Position numbers and translations under genes: made by a program
Assembly: GCF_037201965.1 (NCBI RefSeq)
Contig: NZ_CP147518.1
Coordinates: 2,293,001 to 2,357,000, forward strand
Length of the DNA stretch: 64,000 bases
Origin: Spirosoma sp. SC4-14
GTDB taxonomy: Bacteria > Bacteroidota > Bacteroidia > Cytophagales > Spirosomataceae
Direction: 5' to 3'
The notes under the pieces: generated by a model
The model's database searches: none
What the model was told of the DNA's origin: nothing
Seen by the model: only the letters and a program-made list of their open reading frames with translations
Shown here: positions 53,541-62,082 of the stretch, one piece after another
Layout: each line of letters opens with the position of its first letter
How positions within the stretch are numbered: position 1 is the stretch's first letter

Positions 53541-56312
53541 TTAGAATCTGAAATTGTACGTGATGGATGGGATAGGCTGGCCAAAGATGGATAACTTATA
53601 CCCATTGATAACGCCATTCTCCGATTTGAAATAGACCGAATAGACATTGCGCCGACCGGTCAAATTATAGACCGAAACGGTCCAGGAGCTATGCGCCAGC
53701 TTGCGGACTTTGTGGTTCCCTTCGATGTTCATGGCAAAATCGGCGCGATAATAGTCGGGAATTCGGTACTGGTTTCGGTCTGAGAATAACAGTCGTTGGG
53801 AGCCATCGAGCGTGTATTTGGCAACAGGAAGCGTAATGGGCCGACCGGTGCTGTAGGTGAAATTCAGCGAAAGGCTAAACCGGCGATTGATTTTGTAATT
53901 ACCGATCATTGTTACATCGTGCGGCTTATCGTAATTACTCGGATAATAGTTACCCTGATTGATCGTCTCACCATTGCTCTGGTCGGTGGTGCGCAGCAGT
54001 GTGCGGGCGTAGGTGTAGCTTAGCCAGCCGTTTAACTTGCCGGTCGACTTTTTGATCAGAAACTCAATACCGTAGGCCAGCCCCTGCGCATTGACCACGT
54101 CGGTTTCAATATGGTGATTTAACAACAACACCGCTCCACTTCGGTAATCGAGCCGATTCTGCATGGTTTTGTAGTAGACTTCCACCGATGTTTCGATGGT
54201 GTTGGTGCGGTTATTTCGGTAAAACCCAAGTGCATACTGATCGCCAATCTGCGGCTTGATGTTCGGATCGCTTAGTTTCCAGATATCGGTTGGCGAAATA
54301 ACGGTGGTGTTGGAAAGCATTTGAATGTACTGCCGCATTCGGTTAAAACTGGCTTTGATGGAAGCCGTTGGCGATAATGAATACCGCAATGCCAGTCGAT
54401 ATTCCGGACCGTGATAGGTTTTTATAGCTGCCCTGTTAACATAAACCAGCGTATCCGTAATCGTATTTACCGTCATGGGTTGCCCCGGTATGTACTGATA
54501 CACCGATTTGGGACCCAGATAAGTATAGGCCGAATAACGCAGGCCACCACTAATCGACAGTTGGTCGGTGATGTCGAATTTATCGCCAATATAGACTGCA
54601 TTTTCAATACCCTGTTCGTCGGCAACAACATCGGGTACAATCAGCGATTCGCTGCCACGTGGCTGAAAATTGCCCGGCGACAGCTTGTAGTACGTCGAAC
54701 TAAGCCCAAAATCGACAGCATGACGGTTGGTGGGATAATAATTGAAGTCGGCCTTGAGCTGAGATTGTTTAATGCCAAAATCCAGTTGATAGGCATTGAC
54801 CGGATTTTTTTCGCTATAGACCTGGTAGTTATAGCCGCTATAGCTTCCCGTAAAAACGCTGTAGAGCTTGTTGTTGATAATGTGTTTCCACTTCAATGTG
54901 GCTGCCTGATTCTGATACTGGTAGGTGGTATCGCTATTGAGCCTAAAACGATCACTGCTCAGGTAGCCAGTCAGGTAGAGCGTATTTTTTTCGTTGAAAT
55001 CGTGCGTAACGTGCAGATTGAGGTCATAAAATGAGGCCTGACTTTTCTGGAATGCTGAATTGGGTAATTGCCGCAAGAGCCAGTCGGAATAGGTCGACCG
55101 ACCGCCAATAATGAACGACGTTTTGTCTTTCAGTATCGGTCCCTCCAGCATTAGGCGGCCCGTCAGTAAACCAATACCGCCTGAGCCAACCAGTTTTTTC
55201 TTGTTGCCATCGCGGGTCTGAACGTCGAGCACCGATGATAACCGCCCACCATAACGCGACGGAATACCACTCTTATAGAGTTCGGCACTCTTGATAATAT
55301 CGGGGTTGAAGGCCGAAAAAAAGCCAAACAAATGTGATGAGTTATAAATTGTAGCGTCGTTGTAGAGGATCAGGTTCTGGTCGGTGGCTCCTCCGCGCAC
55401 ATTTAGACCCGTAGAACTTTCGCCAACGGATTTTACGCCCGGCAGGGTCAGAATAACCCGTAGCAGATCGGCTTCGCCCAGTGCTGTGGGCACCTGCCGA
55501 ATGGTTTTGATGTCGACACGCTGCTGGCCCATCTGCATACCCGACACGTTGACGTCTTTTTCGGCTTCAATGACCACTTCTTTTAGTGCAATTACGTCGT
55601 CTTCCATCTCAATATCGAGTTTGCCTTCCGAATACAGAACAATCCGGCGCTGGGTATCTTTCATGCCAATACTCCGTAGTTTCAGACTGTGCCGACCACG
55701 GGGCAGGGTGATGGAATAATAGCCAAACTGATCTGTTACGGTGCCCATACGTGGGTTTTCGATGTAGACAGCCGCTCCCACAATGGGTTCGCCCGAGGCC
55801 ACGTTCCGCACCGATCCGGCAAGTGTGGCCCGCCCCGGTCGGATGGGGTTAGTACGTCGACCAATTTCGTAGAGCTTACTTTCGGTTTCAATTCGTTTTT
55901 TTGCCCCTTGCGTCATATAGTCGTTGAGGGCCGAATCGCCATTGGCAGTACCAGCTCCGCCGTGGAAAAAACCAATAGGTAATTCGGTTCGTATTGGGCG
56001 GTCGAGGGTTATGTAAACTCGTTGTTGATGATCGATGGAATAGTAGTACTTACTGCCCTCGAAAAGCTGACGAAGAACCGTGTGGAGCGGTTGATTGGTC
56101 ACTTGCAGATTGACAATCAGGCTGTCGACATCGCGGGTGTTGTAAAAGAACCGGTAGGGCGTACGGCTCTCAATTTGTCCGGCAAATTGGTCAAAGTGCA
56201 GGTTTGAAAAATCTCCGCTGATGGGAACTTCGTGCGTCGATTGCCCCAAGGTATACGTGCCGATACAACTCAGGCAAAGAACCAGCCAAAAGATTCGATA
56301 GAGTTGGTTCAT
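53541..56312 (-). CDS. TonB-dependent receptor with STN domain
   Basis: A 923-residue outer-membrane receptor. Order: signal peptide to about 23, STN domain 25-105 (as in FecA-type receptors that signal to anti-sigma factors), a carboxypeptidase-regulatory-like domain near 165-250 (GEPIVGAAVYIENPRMGTVTDQFGYY), plug near 270-370 (LGEADLLRVILTLPGVKSV, NVRGGATDQNLILYNDATIYN), then a 22-strand barrel ending in Phe (NFRF). Imports a large or scarce nutrient using TonB energy. No anti-sigma/sigma gene pair is adjacent, so the STN signal partner is elsewhere. Upstream gene ends two bases before. Confidence 0.92.
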   Translation of the reverse strand: MNQLYRIFWLVLCLSCIGTYTLGQSTHEVPISGDFSNLHFDQFAGQIESRTPYRFFYNTRDVDSLIVNLQVTNQPLHTVLRQLFEGSKYYYSIDHQQRVYITLDRPIRTELPIGFFHGGAGTANGDSALNDYMTQGAKKRIETESKLYEIGRRTNPIRPGRATLAGSVRNVASGEPIVGAAVYIENPRMGTVTDQFGYYSITLPRGRHSLKLRSIGMKDTQRRIVLYSEGKLDIEMEDDVIALKEVVIEAEKDVNVSGMQMGQQRVDIKTIRQVPTALGEADLLRVILTLPGVKSVGESSTGLNVRGGATDQNLILYNDATIYNSSHLFGFFSAFNPDIIKSAELYKSGIPSRYGGRLSSVLDVQTRDGNKKKLVGSGGIGLLTGRLMLEGPILKDKTSFIIGGRSTYSDWLLRQLPNSAFQKSQASFYDLNLHVTHDFNEKNTLYLTGYLSSDRFRLNSDTTYQYQNQAATLKWKHIINNKLYSVFTGSYSGYNYQVYSEKNPVNAYQLDFGIKQSQLKADFNYYPTNRHAVDFGLSSTYYKLSPGNFQPRGSESLIVPDVVADEQGIENAVYIGDKFDITDQLSISGGLRYSAYTYLGPKSVYQYIPGQPMTVNTITDTLVYVNRAAIKTYHGPEYRLALRYSLSPTASIKASFNRMRQYIQMLSNTTVISPTDIWKLSDPNIKPQIGDQYALGFYRNNRTNTIETSVEVYYKTMQNRLDYRSGAVLLLNHHIETDVVNAQGLAYGIEFLIKKSTGKLNGWLSYTYARTLLRTTDQSNGETINQGNYYPSNYDKPHDVTMIGNYKINRRFSLSLNFTYSTGRPITLPVAKYTLDGSQRLLFSDRNQYRIPDYYRADFAMNIEGNHKVRKLAHSSWTVSVYNLTGRRNVYSVYFKSENGVINGYKLSIFGQPIPSITYNFRF

Positions 56313-56314
56313 GC

Positions 56315-57037
56315 TCAGTGAGTTAGTTTTTCATATTGCTTTACGATTGCCGTAATAGTCTTTTCGCGCTGGGCTTTGAACTTTAAGTGATTTGCCCGGA
56401 TGTATTTTCGAAGCGGACCTTTCTGGTCGGGGAAGAGTGCAAATACCGATCGCTTTTGCCTTATTTCATGATAAGTCCCATCCTTATAGATGAAATAGCG
56501 ATCTCTGGCAATGTACGTTCCCCGATATACGCCACTGGAGAGATCTTCCTGAACGGTTTTAATGTGCCGGGCCAGAAATTGAATTTTTCCGTCGTATAAA
56601 ATCTGATAAAACCCCGTTCGAACGCCCGCCAGACTGTCGCCAGTGATGCGTTTGAACTGGTATGGGCCTAACGAAAACGAAGTTACCTGTTCACTGTGAG
56701 GCCGGGCGCGATAGGGGCTTCGGGGGAGCTGAATAGCCAGCTCATCCCGAACAATATCGTAGAGCATCAGTACCCGATCGTAAGACAGTCCATTGTAAGT
56801 AATTGATCCCGATTGGAGCGTGTCGGAGTTGAAATAAGGATGGATTTTTATCCGTCTATCGTGCGGAATGTATTCGTGTCCGTTATACAAATGCGGTTTT
56901 TCGCGGAGCGCATTTGTGTATAACGCAATGGCCTGCTGCTGCGCTGCCGCCAGCACTGTGCTATCGGCAGCCGCGAATTGACCAAAAGCAGTTGAACCAG
57001 TAAGGATGGATATGGTAAAAAAGAGTAAATAAGGCAT
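56315..57037 (-). CDS. secreted hypothetical protein leading the TonB operon
   Basis: A 240-residue exported protein with signal peptide (YLLFFTISILTGSTAFGQ). The mature part is basic and rich in Tyr, with NGHEYIPHDRRIKIHPYF near residue 55 and HEIRQKRSVFALFPDQKGPLRKYIR near 195. No known domain. Its stop is two bases before the TonB-receptor start, so it is translated with it and probably part of the same uptake system. Confidence 0.7.
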   Translation of the reverse strand: MPYLLFFTISILTGSTAFGQFAAADSTVLAAAQQQAIALYTNALREKPHLYNGHEYIPHDRRIKIHPYFNSDTLQSGSITYNGLSYDRVLMLYDIVRDELAIQLPRSPYRARPHSEQVTSFSLGPYQFKRITGDSLAGVRTGFYQILYDGKIQFLARHIKTVQEDLSSGVYRGTYIARDRYFIYKDGTYHEIRQKRSVFALFPDQKGPLRKYIRANHLKFKAQREKTITAIVKQYEKLTH

Positions 57038-57227
57038 ACGCTCTGATTGACGGGATGCAGGACTAGTTTTATCGACAGGATTAACAGGATGATTCTACTT
57101 AACTAAAACGCATGGAAATCATGCTGATTCTGTCGATAAAGCTTGTCTTACACCTGATTGATGCCTTAAAAATAGATTAATTTTAAATTGTCAATATGAT
57201 TGTTTTGTAATTTTTGCAAAGAACAGC

Positions 57228-59825
57228 TTAATCGTTCTGTTGCTGATCCAGGCCTTTTTGCCACGTTTCGCGAATGGCGGGCAATTCGGCTTCAACAATG
57301 GTAATATATTCTTCAACAAGTGGCGCCACTTCGTCGATACTTTTGTCGCCTTTTACTAATGCCTCAATCGTTAAGTTTTTTTCGGTTACCCGTTGCAGTC
57401 CCATCATCATGGCGGGAGCTTTCTGGGTATGGAGCGTTCGGCCAATAGATGGCACATCTTTGTCGGCCACTGCCTGTTTTAGTAACTTAATTTCCTGGGG
57501 AGTTTTGTCGAGATAGATTTCCAGTAATTCCATGGCCAGTTCGGGGTCGTTGCCAACCGAATTGAGCAGCGGTTCAAGAGAAAATACGCCCGAACTTTCG
57601 GCAATGGCTGGTTGTGGCGATTCGATAACGGGGGCCGGATGCTCATTTGAAAACCCATAGTGTTTAATCATCCGGTCTAAATCGTCCATCTGAAACGGTT
57701 TCGGCAGAAAGTCGTTCATGCCTGCCTGTAAACACTGTTCGCGTTCGCTGGCCAGGGCATGGGCTGTCATCGCAATAATAGGAATTGTGCTTTGGAGGGT
57801 GTTGCGGATATGTCGGGTTGTTTGGTAGCCATCCATGATCGGCATCTGAATGTCCATCAGAATCAGATCGAAATGGTTGTCCTGAAGCAGATCGAGTGCC
57901 TGCTGGCCATTTTCGGCCAGTTTTGCCGTATAGCCCAGGCGTTTGATGACCTGGAGAACCAGTTTCTGATTCATTGGATTATCTTCCACGGCGAGAATAG
58001 TCAGCGATTTTTTTGCCGATTCGGATGGAGACCATGATGGGTCCATGGTTTGCCGAACCGATTCTGGCGCTACCGGATAGGTCAGCTCCAGCGTAAATTC
58101 GGAGCCGATACCTGGCTGACTCTCAACGGTAATCCACCCTCCCTGCATCTCAATGAGCGATTTTACAATATTGAGTCCAAGTCCTGTTCCGCCGTAGAAG
58201 CGGGTCGTAAAATCGCTGGCCTGCCTGAACCGCTCGAAAATATGAGGCAACATAGTTGCTTCGATGCCGATTCCCGTATCTTTTACCCTAAACTGAACCC
58301 GAACCGACTCATGCGTTTCTTCCTGACGGGAAATATAGACCGTTACCGAACCATTTTTGGTAAACTTAATGGCATTACTGAGCAGGTTGAGCAGAATCTG
58401 GGTTAGCCGGGTTGGGTCGCCCAGCACGAGTGGTGGCAGGGTTGGATCGATAAAGAAAACCAGTTCCAGGTTTTTATCGGTAGCCGATGGCTGAAGCATC
58501 GTTTGCAACGAAACAATGAGCGAACGAATGCTGAACGGAATCGATTCCATCTGGATCATTCCGGCTTCAATCTTCGAGATGTCGAGAATGTCGTTAACAA
58601 TCGTAAGCAGATTCTTGCCTGCCGTTTGCACCAGCTTTACATACTCGGCCTGCTCGTGGGTAAGAGTAGTTACTTCCAGCAGGTTCGAGAAACCAATAAT
58701 CGAGTTGAGGGGTGTCCGAATTTCGTGGCTCATATTGGCCAGAAAATTTTCTTTCAGGCGGGCGGCCTGTTCGGCTAATTCTTTTGCTTCTTCCAGCTTT
58801 CGTTGCGCCTGTGCCCGCTCGCTAATGTCCATGCTGGTCGAAACAACGTACTGCAATTTGCCTTCAGTATCGAAAACCGGACTGGCGCAGCTCAGTAACT
58901 GAATTGCTTTGCCATCAAAACGCAACTCCAGATCATCGACCCAGGCTGTTTTGCCCTGCATGGCCAGATAAGCGGGGCGCTGTTCGGCAGGGTAGGGGGT
59001 TCCTTCGGGAAATTTATAGAGTTGAATTTGTTTTAGGATGTCTTCGTAAGAGGTCAGTTTTGTAGCCGCCCCAAACATCGCTGTGGCAGCCTGATTGGCA
59101 TAATACAAGGTACTATCTTTACTGATCACCATGATCGACACCGGTACGGCTTCCAGAAACTGTTTCAACTGTTGCTCGCTCTGGGCCAGTTGCTGATTTA
59201 GCTTCGTTGTATTTTTCAGGGTTCTGAATAACAGATAAATGGCCCAGAGGATCATGGCCAATGCCGCTACAGCTCCAACCAGGCTACTACGGGTGGCATA
59301 ACTAGCCGACTGCTCACTGGCCGCTGCCCGAACAATCAATAGTTCGTTTTCGACAGCTTCTATTTGCTTGAGCTGATAAGACAACCGGTCGCTGATGAGC
59401 ATAAATCCCTCAACAGAGTCAAGCCGGGCAAGACCATTGGTTGAAAGCGTAAATAATAATTTACCGTGGGTAAGTTTCTGGCGGAGTAACTGATCGACAA
59501 CCTGTAGCCGTTTTTGCTGGTGAGGACTGTCGGTAGTAAGCTTCTTGATTTCGCGCAGGCGCTCCACCATTTTCTGAGCGTTTCGGTCGTAGTCGGCCTT
59601 AAAAAACGGATTGTTTTGACTTAGCAGATAACCACGCAGATCGTTGTCTAAATTGGTTAAATGCGACTGGATTTGCTGGGTCTTTTGAAGAACCAGATGA
59701 GTGTGAATCAGCCAGGTATTCTGCTCAACAATACGCTGAGTAGTTCGCTGCGCATTGATGCCGATCAGAATAGGTATTAGAAGACCAACGGCTAAAATCC
59801 AGCCAATTCGTTTTGTAGACTTCAT
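57228..59825 (-). CDS. hybrid sensor histidine kinase with receiver and Hpt domains
   Basis: An 865-residue membrane phosphorelay protein. Span 8-24, periplasmic helical CHASE3-like sensor to about 175, span 181-203, PAS domain 218-335 (SIMVISKDSTLYYANQAAT), HisKA with His367 (NFLANMSHEIRTPLNS), HATPase_c, receiver domain with LMDIQMPIMDGY, and a C-terminal Hpt domain with LHTQKAP. A whole His-Asp-His relay in one chain, so the final output Asp lies on another protein. The ligand is unknown. Confidence 0.93.
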   Translation of the reverse strand: MKSTKRIGWILAVGLLIPILIGINAQRTTQRIVEQNTWLIHTHLVLQKTQQIQSHLTNLDNDLRGYLLSQNNPFFKADYDRNAQKMVERLREIKKLTTDSPHQQKRLQVVDQLLRQKLTHGKLLFTLSTNGLARLDSVEGFMLISDRLSYQLKQIEAVENELLIVRAAASEQSASYATRSSLVGAVAALAMILWAIYLLFRTLKNTTKLNQQLAQSEQQLKQFLEAVPVSIMVISKDSTLYYANQAATAMFGAATKLTSYEDILKQIQLYKFPEGTPYPAEQRPAYLAMQGKTAWVDDLELRFDGKAIQLLSCASPVFDTEGKLQYVVSTSMDISERAQAQRKLEEAKELAEQAARLKENFLANMSHEIRTPLNSIIGFSNLLEVTTLTHEQAEYVKLVQTAGKNLLTIVNDILDISKIEAGMIQMESIPFSIRSLIVSLQTMLQPSATDKNLELVFFIDPTLPPLVLGDPTRLTQILLNLLSNAIKFTKNGSVTVYISRQEETHESVRVQFRVKDTGIGIEATMLPHIFERFRQASDFTTRFYGGTGLGLNIVKSLIEMQGGWITVESQPGIGSEFTLELTYPVAPESVRQTMDPSWSPSESAKKSLTILAVEDNPMNQKLVLQVIKRLGYTAKLAENGQQALDLLQDNHFDLILMDIQMPIMDGYQTTRHIRNTLQSTIPIIAMTAHALASEREQCLQAGMNDFLPKPFQMDDLDRMIKHYGFSNEHPAPVIESPQPAIAESSGVFSLEPLLNSVGNDPELAMELLEIYLDKTPQEIKLLKQAVADKDVPSIGRTLHTQKAPAMMMGLQRVTEKNLTIEALVKGDKSIDEVAPLVEEYITIVEAELPAIRETWQKGLDQQQND

Positions 59826-60161
59826 ACGCTAAAAGCAGGGCTGGGCTTATTACCAGTTGGTATAAAATCAGTCAGTAAAGTCAGTTTTACAACAATTTAA
59901 CAAGAAGCCCAACATCAATCAAAAAATGTAGGTGCGGAATCAAAGCCGAATTATACAAAAGATATAAATATAAAATATAGTAAATAGAAAGTTAATTTTC
60001 TGATGAATATTAGCCTTGTGTACCATTTTTAGAAATGCGTTGCTAAGACTAAATTAGTAAACGACTACAGAAGGGACTTCGCCGGGCAGGACCCAATAGG
60101 CTACCCATAGATGAAACGAAAAAGGCTATCAAAACCAATCCCTTTTTTGTTTCTTTGTCCT
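59826..60161. other. intergenic region between divergent genes
   Basis: 336 bases between the hybrid kinase (minus) and thyA (plus), AT-rich around 59940-60010. It must carry both promoters, but I find no box that matches the Bacteroidota consensus at the right spacing. A frame opening at 60111 joins thyA but adds 17 residues that the family lacks. Confidence 0.5.
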
Positions 60162-60956
60162 ATGCAACAATACCACGATCTACTACGCCATATTCTGGCC
60201 AATGGCACCCGCAAGACCGACCGCACCGGCACGGGCACCATCAGTGTTTTTGGCTACCAAATGCGCTTTAATCTGCAGGATGGTTTCCCGCTGCTGACAA
60301 CCAAAAAGGTCCATACAAAATCAATTATTCATGAACTGCTCTGGTTCATAAAGGGCGATACCAACATAAAGTATCTGAAGGATAACGGTGTATCAATCTG
60401 GGATGAATGGGCCGACGAAAATGGTGATTTAGGCCCTGTATATGGCCGTCAATGGCGGAGTTGGGAGGCTCCAGACGGCCGAACCATCGATCAGTTGAGC
60501 GATGTATTGAAGCAACTCAAAAACTCGCCCGATTCGCGTCGGATGATTGTGTCGGCCTGGAACCCAGCCGATGTGCCGGGCATGGCGTTGCCACCCTGTC
60601 ATGCTCTTTTTCAGTTTTATGTGGCCGATGGTAAACTGTCGTGCCAGCTATATCAGCGGAGCGCCGATGTGTTTCTGGGTGTTCCGTTCAATATTGCTTC
60701 GTATGCCTTGCTGGTGCTGATGATTGCGCAGGAGTGCGGGCTTGAGCCGTATGAGTTTATCTGGACCGGTGGCGACACTCATCTGTATCTGAACCATCTG
60801 GAGCAGGTTGAAACGCAGCTCGCTCGCGAGCCGCGTCCGTTGCCGTCCATGCGGTTGAACCCCGATGTGAAATCGATTTTCGACTTTACCTACGACGATT
60901 TTACGTTGGAAAACTACAACCCCTATCCGGCTATTAAAGCACCCGTAGCTGTGTAG
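60162..60956 (+). CDS. thyA: thymidylate synthase
   Basis: A 264-residue ThyA, the same length as E. coli ThyA. It methylates dUMP to dTMP with methylene-tetrahydrofolate. Catalytic Cys146 is in [11 protein letters not shown], with RTGTGT near residue 21 and the Arg in [15 protein letters not shown] use ATG60162 (MQQYHDLL), the family start. The next gene begins one base after its stop. Confidence 0.98.
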   Translation: MQQYHDLLRHILANGTRKTDRTGTGTISVFGYQMRFNLQDGFPLLTTKKVHTKSIIHELLWFIKGDTNIKYLKDNGVSIWDEWADENGDLGPVYGRQWRSWEAPDGRTIDQLSDVLKQLKNSPDSRRMIVSAWNPADVPGMALPPCHALFQFYVADGKLSCQLYQRSADVFLGVPFNIASYALLVLMIAQECGLEPYEFIWTGGDTHLYLNHLEQVETQLAREPRPLPSMRLNPDVKSIFDFTYDDFTLENYNPYPAIKAPVAV

Positions 60957-60957
60957 T

Positions 60958-61524
60958 ATGGAGTTTTACGACCAGACTTTTGACCAGCCCGACACGATAC
61001 CGGCGCGGTGGGCCGATCAGGAATTTGAACAGTGCATTTTTCAGAAACTGGATTTGTCGGGGGCTTTCATTACAGGTACCAGTTTTATCAATTGCCGATT
61101 CGAAGATTGTAATCTGACTCGGGCGGAGCTGAAAAATACGAAGCTCTATGATGTGAGTTTTCTACGTTGCAAATTACCGTATGTCGATTTCGGGCTTTGC
61201 AATCCGTTCGGCTTTCACGTCGATTTTCAGGAATGCCAGCTCGATTACGCGGTCTTCCTAAACCGGAAACTGAAGAAATCTCATTTTACGGAGTGCTCGA
61301 TCCGGGAAGCGCACTTTCTGAAATGCGAACTGACCGGAACCGCATTCCGGCATTGTAATCTGGAACTGACCAAATTTGACGATAACGATCTGAGTCAGGT
61401 TGATTTTTCGACCTCCTACAATCTGCAACTCAATCCTGAGACTAATAAGGTGAAAAAAGCCCGTTTCTCGCTTCATAACCTACCGGGCCTCCTAACCAAA
61501 TATGATCTGGTGATTACGAAGTAA
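60958..61524 (+). CDS. pentapeptide-repeat protein
   Basis: A 188-residue protein with recurrent A(D/N)LXX-type pentapeptides (DLSGAFITGTSFINCRFEDCNL, LTRAELKNTKLYDVSF, GTAFRHCNLELTKF), giving a right-handed beta helix. Related to the McbG/Qnr-like group in form, which protects DNA gyrase, though function is usually unknown. It is one base after thyA, so the two are co-expressed. Confidence 0.85.
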   Translation: MEFYDQTFDQPDTIPARWADQEFEQCIFQKLDLSGAFITGTSFINCRFEDCNLTRAELKNTKLYDVSFLRCKLPYVDFGLCNPFGFHVDFQECQLDYAVFLNRKLKKSHFTECSIREAHFLKCELTGTAFRHCNLELTKFDDNDLSQVDFSTSYNLQLNPETNKVKKARFSLHNLPGLLTKYDLVITK

Positions 61525-61555
61525 ATAGTAGTCAGTGGGCATTGGGAACTTCTCA

Positions 61556-61627
61556 TTGTCCACAGAGGCACGGAGATCACAGAGTAATATATTGTATTCT
61601 CTGTGATCTCCGTGCCTCTGTGAACAA
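61556..61627. terminator. 24-base perfect hairpin
   Basis: Arms 61561-61584 and 61599-61622 are perfect reverse complements (starting CACAGAGGCACGGAGATC), extended by ATTGT/ACAAT after one mismatch. It separates the pentapeptide-repeat gene (plus) from the 2TM gene (minus). No T run, so the role may be mRNA stability or it may be a dispersed repeat. Confidence 0.7.
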
Positions 61628-61641
61628 TCAATTACACCTAC

Positions 61642-61950
61642 TTACAGTTGCTGGCTCTTCAGTTTCTGATATTCGTGCTCGATCATGGCGCGTTCGTTAT
61701 GCCAGTGGAATACGGCAAAATAGTGAGATACCAGGCCAATCCCCCAGCCCAGCATTGGAAAAATCGGCCACGGGAAAATCCAGTTACCCGACGATTGGAA
61801 ACTGAAAGACGAAATGGCCCAAATTAGCCAGAGCCCCGCATTAATAATCAGGTACGTGCGTAGATGTATCCGAAAGCCAACACGGGCTTTGGCCTGCTTC
61901 CACAGCAACGGATCGCGGTCGGCAGGTTTTTGTTGAGCAAATTCCATCAT
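61642..61950 (-). CDS. 2TM domain protein
   Basis: A 102-residue protein with the 2TM domain layout: an amphipathic start (ARVGFRIHLRTYLIINAGLWLIW), a loop, and a second span (IFPMLGWGIGLVSHYFAVF) then HNERAMIEHEYQKLK. Common in Bacteroidota, sometimes fused to LytTR or histidine kinases; here alone. Function unknown. Confidence 0.85.
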   Translation of the reverse strand: MMEFAQQKPADRDPLLWKQAKARVGFRIHLRTYLIINAGLWLIWAISSFSFQSSGNWIFPWPIFPMLGWGIGLVSHYFAVFHWHNERAMIEHEYQKLKSQQL

Positions 61951-62082
61951 AAATTGATAAGGGTATATCGGGAAGAAACCGAGTTGTGTTGGTTTATGCC
62001 ATAAAGATAGCCTATGGCTTAGCCAGCCTGCCCGCCAAATCTGACCAATTACCTAACTTGCGGAGTGAATTCACCTATTAGC

